Assembly (NCBI RefSeq): GCF_000192475.1
Contig: NZ_AEYW01000022.1
Coordinates: forward strand, 186,001 to 250,000
Direction of reading: 5' to 3'
DNA: 64,000 nucleotides
Source of the DNA: Ruegeria conchae
Lineage (GTDB): Bacteria > Pseudomonadota > Alphaproteobacteria > Rhodobacterales > Rhodobacteraceae
Part shown: positions 61,266 through 64,000 of the stretch, one piece after another
How positions within the stretch are numbered: the stretch's first letter is position 1
Layout of the letters: every line of letters begins with the position of its first letter
Notes under the pieces: generated by a model
Databases searched by the model: none
Told to the model about the DNA's origin: nothing
The model's input: the letters and a program-made list of their open reading frames with translations, nothing else
Made by a program: the position numbers and the translations under genes

Positions 61266-63758
61266 TTACGCGCGCTCGACCTTACAGGCGCATTTCTTGA
61301 AGTCGGTCTCTTTCGACAGCGGGCAGGTCGCGTCCAGGGTCAGCTTGTTTGTCAGCTGGCCTTCGTCGAACCACGGCATGAACACCAGACCACGCGGCAC
61401 TTTGTTCCGGCCGCGGGTTTCAACCCGGCTGTTAACCTCGCCGCGGCGGGTAGATAGAACGATCTCCTGCCCGCGCCGCAGACCACGCTCGCGCGCATCG
61501 TCGGGGTGCATGTAGACCACAGCGGCAGGATAGGCGCGGTGCAGTTCGGGCACGCGGCGAGTCATTGAACCCGAATGCCAGTGTTCCAGCACCCGGCCCG
61601 TGCAGAGCCACAGGTTGAACTCTTCATCCGGTACCTCGGGGGCGGGCTCGTATGGTGCAAAGATGATCTTGGCCTTGCCATCCTTGTGGCCGTAGAACTT
61701 CACATCCGCACCTTCGGGCACGTAAGGATCATAGCCCTCACGGAAGCGATAAAGCGTCTCTTTGCCGTCCACGACCGGCCAGCGCAAGCCGCGCGCCTGG
61801 TGGTAAGTTTCGAACGGTGCCAGATCGTGCGCATGGCCGCGACCGAAATTGGCATATTCCTCGAACAGGCCCTTCTGCACGTAGAAGCCAAAGTGCTCAG
61901 ATTCGTCGTTGTCGAACCCTTCCGCGGTTTCAGACAGCGGGAACTGGTCGATCGTGCCATTGGCGAACAGCACGTCATACATGGTCTTACCGCGATGTTC
62001 GGGCATAGTGGCCAACAGTTCCTCGCCCCAAACTTCTTCAACGGTGAAGCGTTTGGAGAACTCCATCAGTTGCCAGAGGTCCGATTTCGCCTCACCCGGA
62101 GCCTTGACCTGTTGCCGCCAGAATTGCGTGCGACGCTCGGCGTTGCCATAGGCACCTTCCTTCTCGACCCACATGGCGGTGGGCAAGATCAGGTCAGCAG
62201 ACAGAGCCGTTACGGTCGGGTAGGGATCGGATACGGCAATGAAGTTCTCAGGGTTGCGATAACCGGGATAGCCTTCTTCGTTGATATTGGGTGCCGCCTG
62301 CATGTTGTTGGTGCACTGCACCCAATAGGCATTCAGATCACCGTCTTTCAGTTTGCGGTGCTGCAGTACGGCGTGGAACCCGGGTTTGGGCGGGATGGTG
62401 CCCGCAGGGATTTTCCACGCAGTCTCGCAGATCTCGCGGTGCTTGTCGTTTGCCACGACCATATCGGCGGGCAGACGGTGCGCGAAGGTCCCAACCTCAC
62501 GTGCCGTACCACAGGCCGAGGGCTGACCGGTAAGCGAGAAGGGCGAGTTGCCGGGCTCTGAAATCTTACCGACCAGCAGGTGCACGTTGTACATCAGCGA
62601 GTTTACCCACGATCCGCGGGTGTGCTGGTTGAAGCCCATGGTCCACAGGCTCATCACCTTACGGTTTGGATCGGCATATTGCTGGGCCAGACGTTCGAGC
62701 TGTGAGGCAGGAACGCCGGACAGTTCCGATGTGTATTCCAGCGTGTATTCCGAAACGGCTTCGGCATATTCCTCGAAGCTGATCGGTTCCAATTTACCCG
62801 AGTTCGGGTTTTCAGCCTCTTGCTGCAGCGGGTTGTTGTCACGCAGGCCATAACCGATATCGGTGGCGGTCTTGGTGATGTTGACGTGGTTCTTGACGAA
62901 GTCTTCGTTCACAGCGCCGTTCTGGATGATGTAATTGGCGATGTAGTTCAGGATCGCCAGATCGGTTTGTGGCACAAAGACCATCCCGTTGTCTGCCAAT
63001 TCGAACGAGCGGTGTTCATAGGTCGACAGCACATGCACTTCGGATCCTGGTTTGGTCAGACGCGTGTCGGTCAGGCGTGACCACAGAATGGGGTGCATCT
63101 CGGCCATGTTCGAGCCCCAGAGCACGAACGTATCGGCATGTTCAAAATCGTCGTAGCAGCCCATCGGCTCGTCAATGCCAAATGTCCGCATAAAGCCGAC
63201 AACCGCAGAGGCCATGCAGTGGCGCGCGTTGGGGTCGATGTTGTTGGACCGAAATCCCGCTTTCATCATCTTGGCAGCGGCATAACCTTCCCAGACAGTC
63301 CACTGGCCCGAGCCGAACATACCCACACTGGTTGGCCCTTTCTTGGCAAGGGCCTCTTTCCACTTGGCGGCCATGACGTCGAAGGCTTCGTCCCAGCTGA
63401 CGGGTTCGAATTCACCATTCTTATCGTATTCGCCATTGGTCTTGCGCAGCATCGGCGTGGTCAGACGGTCTTTGCCGTACATGATCTTGGATAGGAAATA
63501 GCCCTTGATGCAGTTCAGGCCACGGTTCACCGGCGCGTCCGGGTCGCCTTGAGTGGCAACCACGCGCCCGTCTTTGGTGCCAACCAGGACCGAGCAGCCA
63601 GTGCCGCAGAACCGGCAGGCGGCTTTGTCCCAGCGAATATCAGGGTTCCCGGCCTGAGCGTTTACTTGTCCGGTTGCAAGCGGCAAACCTGCGGCTGAGG
63701 CTGTCGCAGCGGCGGCAGTTGATTTCAAAAAGGTCCGGCGGGATTCAGAGATGGTCAT
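61266..63758 (-). CDS. napA: NapA, periplasmic nitrate reductase catalytic subunit
   Basis: The 830-residue molybdoenzyme has a Tat signal ([19 protein letters not shown]). The 4Fe-4S motif is [20 protein letters not shown] near 47-66, with a fourth Cys in LNCIKG. The Mo-ligand cysteine lies in [13 protein letters not shown] near 180. The bis-MGD cofactor is expected to bind through regions such as [13 protein letters not shown] and [16 protein letters not shown]. It reduces nitrate to nitrite in the periplasm. The stretch between napA and napD is 17 bases. Confidence 0.97.
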   Translation of the reverse strand: MTISESRRTFLKSTAAAATASAAGLPLATGQVNAQAGNPDIRWDKAACRFCGTGCSVLVGTKDGRVVATQGDPDAPVNRGLNCIKGYFLSKIMYGKDRLTTPMLRKTNGEYDKNGEFEPVSWDEAFDVMAAKWKEALAKKGPTSVGMFGSGQWTVWEGYAAAKMMKAGFRSNNIDPNARHCMASAVVGFMRTFGIDEPMGCYDDFEHADTFVLWGSNMAEMHPILWSRLTDTRLTKPGSEVHVLSTYEHRSFELADNGMVFVPQTDLAILNYIANYIIQNGAVNEDFVKNHVNITKTATDIGYGLRDNNPLQQEAENPNSGKLEPISFEEYAEAVSEYTLEYTSELSGVPASQLERLAQQYADPNRKVMSLWTMGFNQHTRGSWVNSLMYNVHLLVGKISEPGNSPFSLTGQPSACGTAREVGTFAHRLPADMVVANDKHREICETAWKIPAGTIPPKPGFHAVLQHRKLKDGDLNAYWVQCTNNMQAAPNINEEGYPGYRNPENFIAVSDPYPTVTALSADLILPTAMWVEKEGAYGNAERRTQFWRQQVKAPGEAKSDLWQLMEFSKRFTVEEVWGEELLATMPEHRGKTMYDVLFANGTIDQFPLSETAEGFDNDESEHFGFYVQKGLFEEYANFGRGHAHDLAPFETYHQARGLRWPVVDGKETLYRFREGYDPYVPEGADVKFYGHKDGKAKIIFAPYEPAPEVPDEEFNLWLCTGRVLEHWHSGSMTRRVPELHRAYPAAVVYMHPDDARERGLRRGQEIVLSTRRGEVNSRVETRGRNKVPRGLVFMPWFDEGQLTNKLTLDATCPLSKETDFKKCACKVERA

Positions 63759-63775
63759 GACATGGGTCTCCGGCT

Positions 63776-64000
63776 TTAGTTCTGGCGAGAAGCGTTAAGG
63801 TGCGGACGGGTCTCCGCGAGGTCTTCGAAATGGTGATAAGTCAGGGTCAGAGAGATCACACCCGGGATCTGATGCAGATCCATGATCGTCTCGGATGCCA
63901 GTTTTTCCGGCGTATCCTCGACCACAACAACAATGCGGCCATCCTCGGATGCCGCGTGAACCTCTGCCCCTTTTGTACCCGCAATCGTGGCCTGTGCACT
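63776..64000 (-). CDS. napD: NapD, NapA signal-peptide chaperone (partial)
   Basis: The gene runs off the right edge; its last 74 codons are present with the stop at 63776-63778. The visible sequence contains [40 protein letters not shown] and the family signature [13 protein letters not shown]. NapD binds the Tat signal of NapA and prevents export before cofactor insertion. It is directly upstream of napA, as expected in napDA operons. Confidence 0.9.
   Translation of the reverse strand, partial: SAQATIAGTKGAEVHAASEDGRIVVVVEDTPEKLASETIMDLHQIPGVISLTLTYHHFEDLAETRPHLNASRQN

Noticed and set aside
1..64000. CRISPR array, prophage or rRNA operon
   Set aside because: No regularly spaced repeats, phage structural genes or rRNA sequences were seen on reading through the window.

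Overview
The window looks like chromosome or a large replicon of an alphaproteobacterium of the Rhodobacteraceae (Roseobacter-type). The evidence is the gene order nosRZDFYLX, a fused nirDL, norCBQDEF, napDAGHBC, a Hint-domain secreted protein of the kind common in roseobacters, an IS427-group insertion sequence, and TTGAC-N4-GTCAA operators of the Dnr/NnrR type. No taxonomic marker such as rRNA is present, so the placement is an inference.

Layout. (1) 1-4158, minus strand: a compact operon of a YcaO cyclodehydratase-family protein, a TfuA-family protein, a HExxH...E metalloprotease and, after a 137-base gap, the start of an unidentified gene. This resembles a ribosomally made, post-translationally modified peptide (RiPP) or protein-thioamidation locus, but no convincing precursor is visible. 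(2) 4303-5255: a degenerate tRNA-like sequence followed by an IS5-family (IS427-group) element whose transposase carries an extra frameshift. (3) 5384-25899: a surface-polysaccharide cluster with a nucleotide-sugar dehydrogenase, a membrane protein, glycosyltransferases, a methyltransferase, an asparagine-synthase-like amidotransferase, a fused glutamine-amidotransferase/N-acetyl-sugar amidotransferase, a flippase, a UDP-glucuronate 4-epimerase-like enzyme, an acyltransferase and a two-domain protein ending in an alginate-lyase fold. The cluster includes a debris zone (22199-23610) with remnants of IS66- and IS3-type transposases around a cysteine-rich 63-residue ORF. (4) 25900-27189: a gene-poor, AT-richer gap.

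(5) 27190-64000: an almost complete denitrification island. Nap (periplasmic nitrate reductase, truncated at the right edge) makes nitrite. NirS with its heme d1 biosynthesis genes (nirE, C, F, DL, G, H, J, N), a NirT-like multiheme fusion and a cupredoxin make NO. NorCBQDEF makes N2O. NosRZDFYLX makes N2. hemA supplies tetrapyrrole precursor, and nnrS and a Crp/Fnr regulator of Dnr type complete the set. Six matching operator-like palindromes lie before the gene preceding nosR, nirE, nirS, nnrS, norC and hemA/dnr, so the island reads as one NO- or oxygen-responsive regulon.

Most promising for novelty: the YcaO-TfuA-metalloprotease operon without a visible substrate, the GATase/sugar-amidotransferase fusion, the glycosyltransferase-like/alginate-lyase fusion, the NirT-ethylbenzene-dehydrogenase-type heme fusion, and the Cys-rich small ORF in the IS graveyard. 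Identifications rest on reading motifs and remembered family features; no database search was run.
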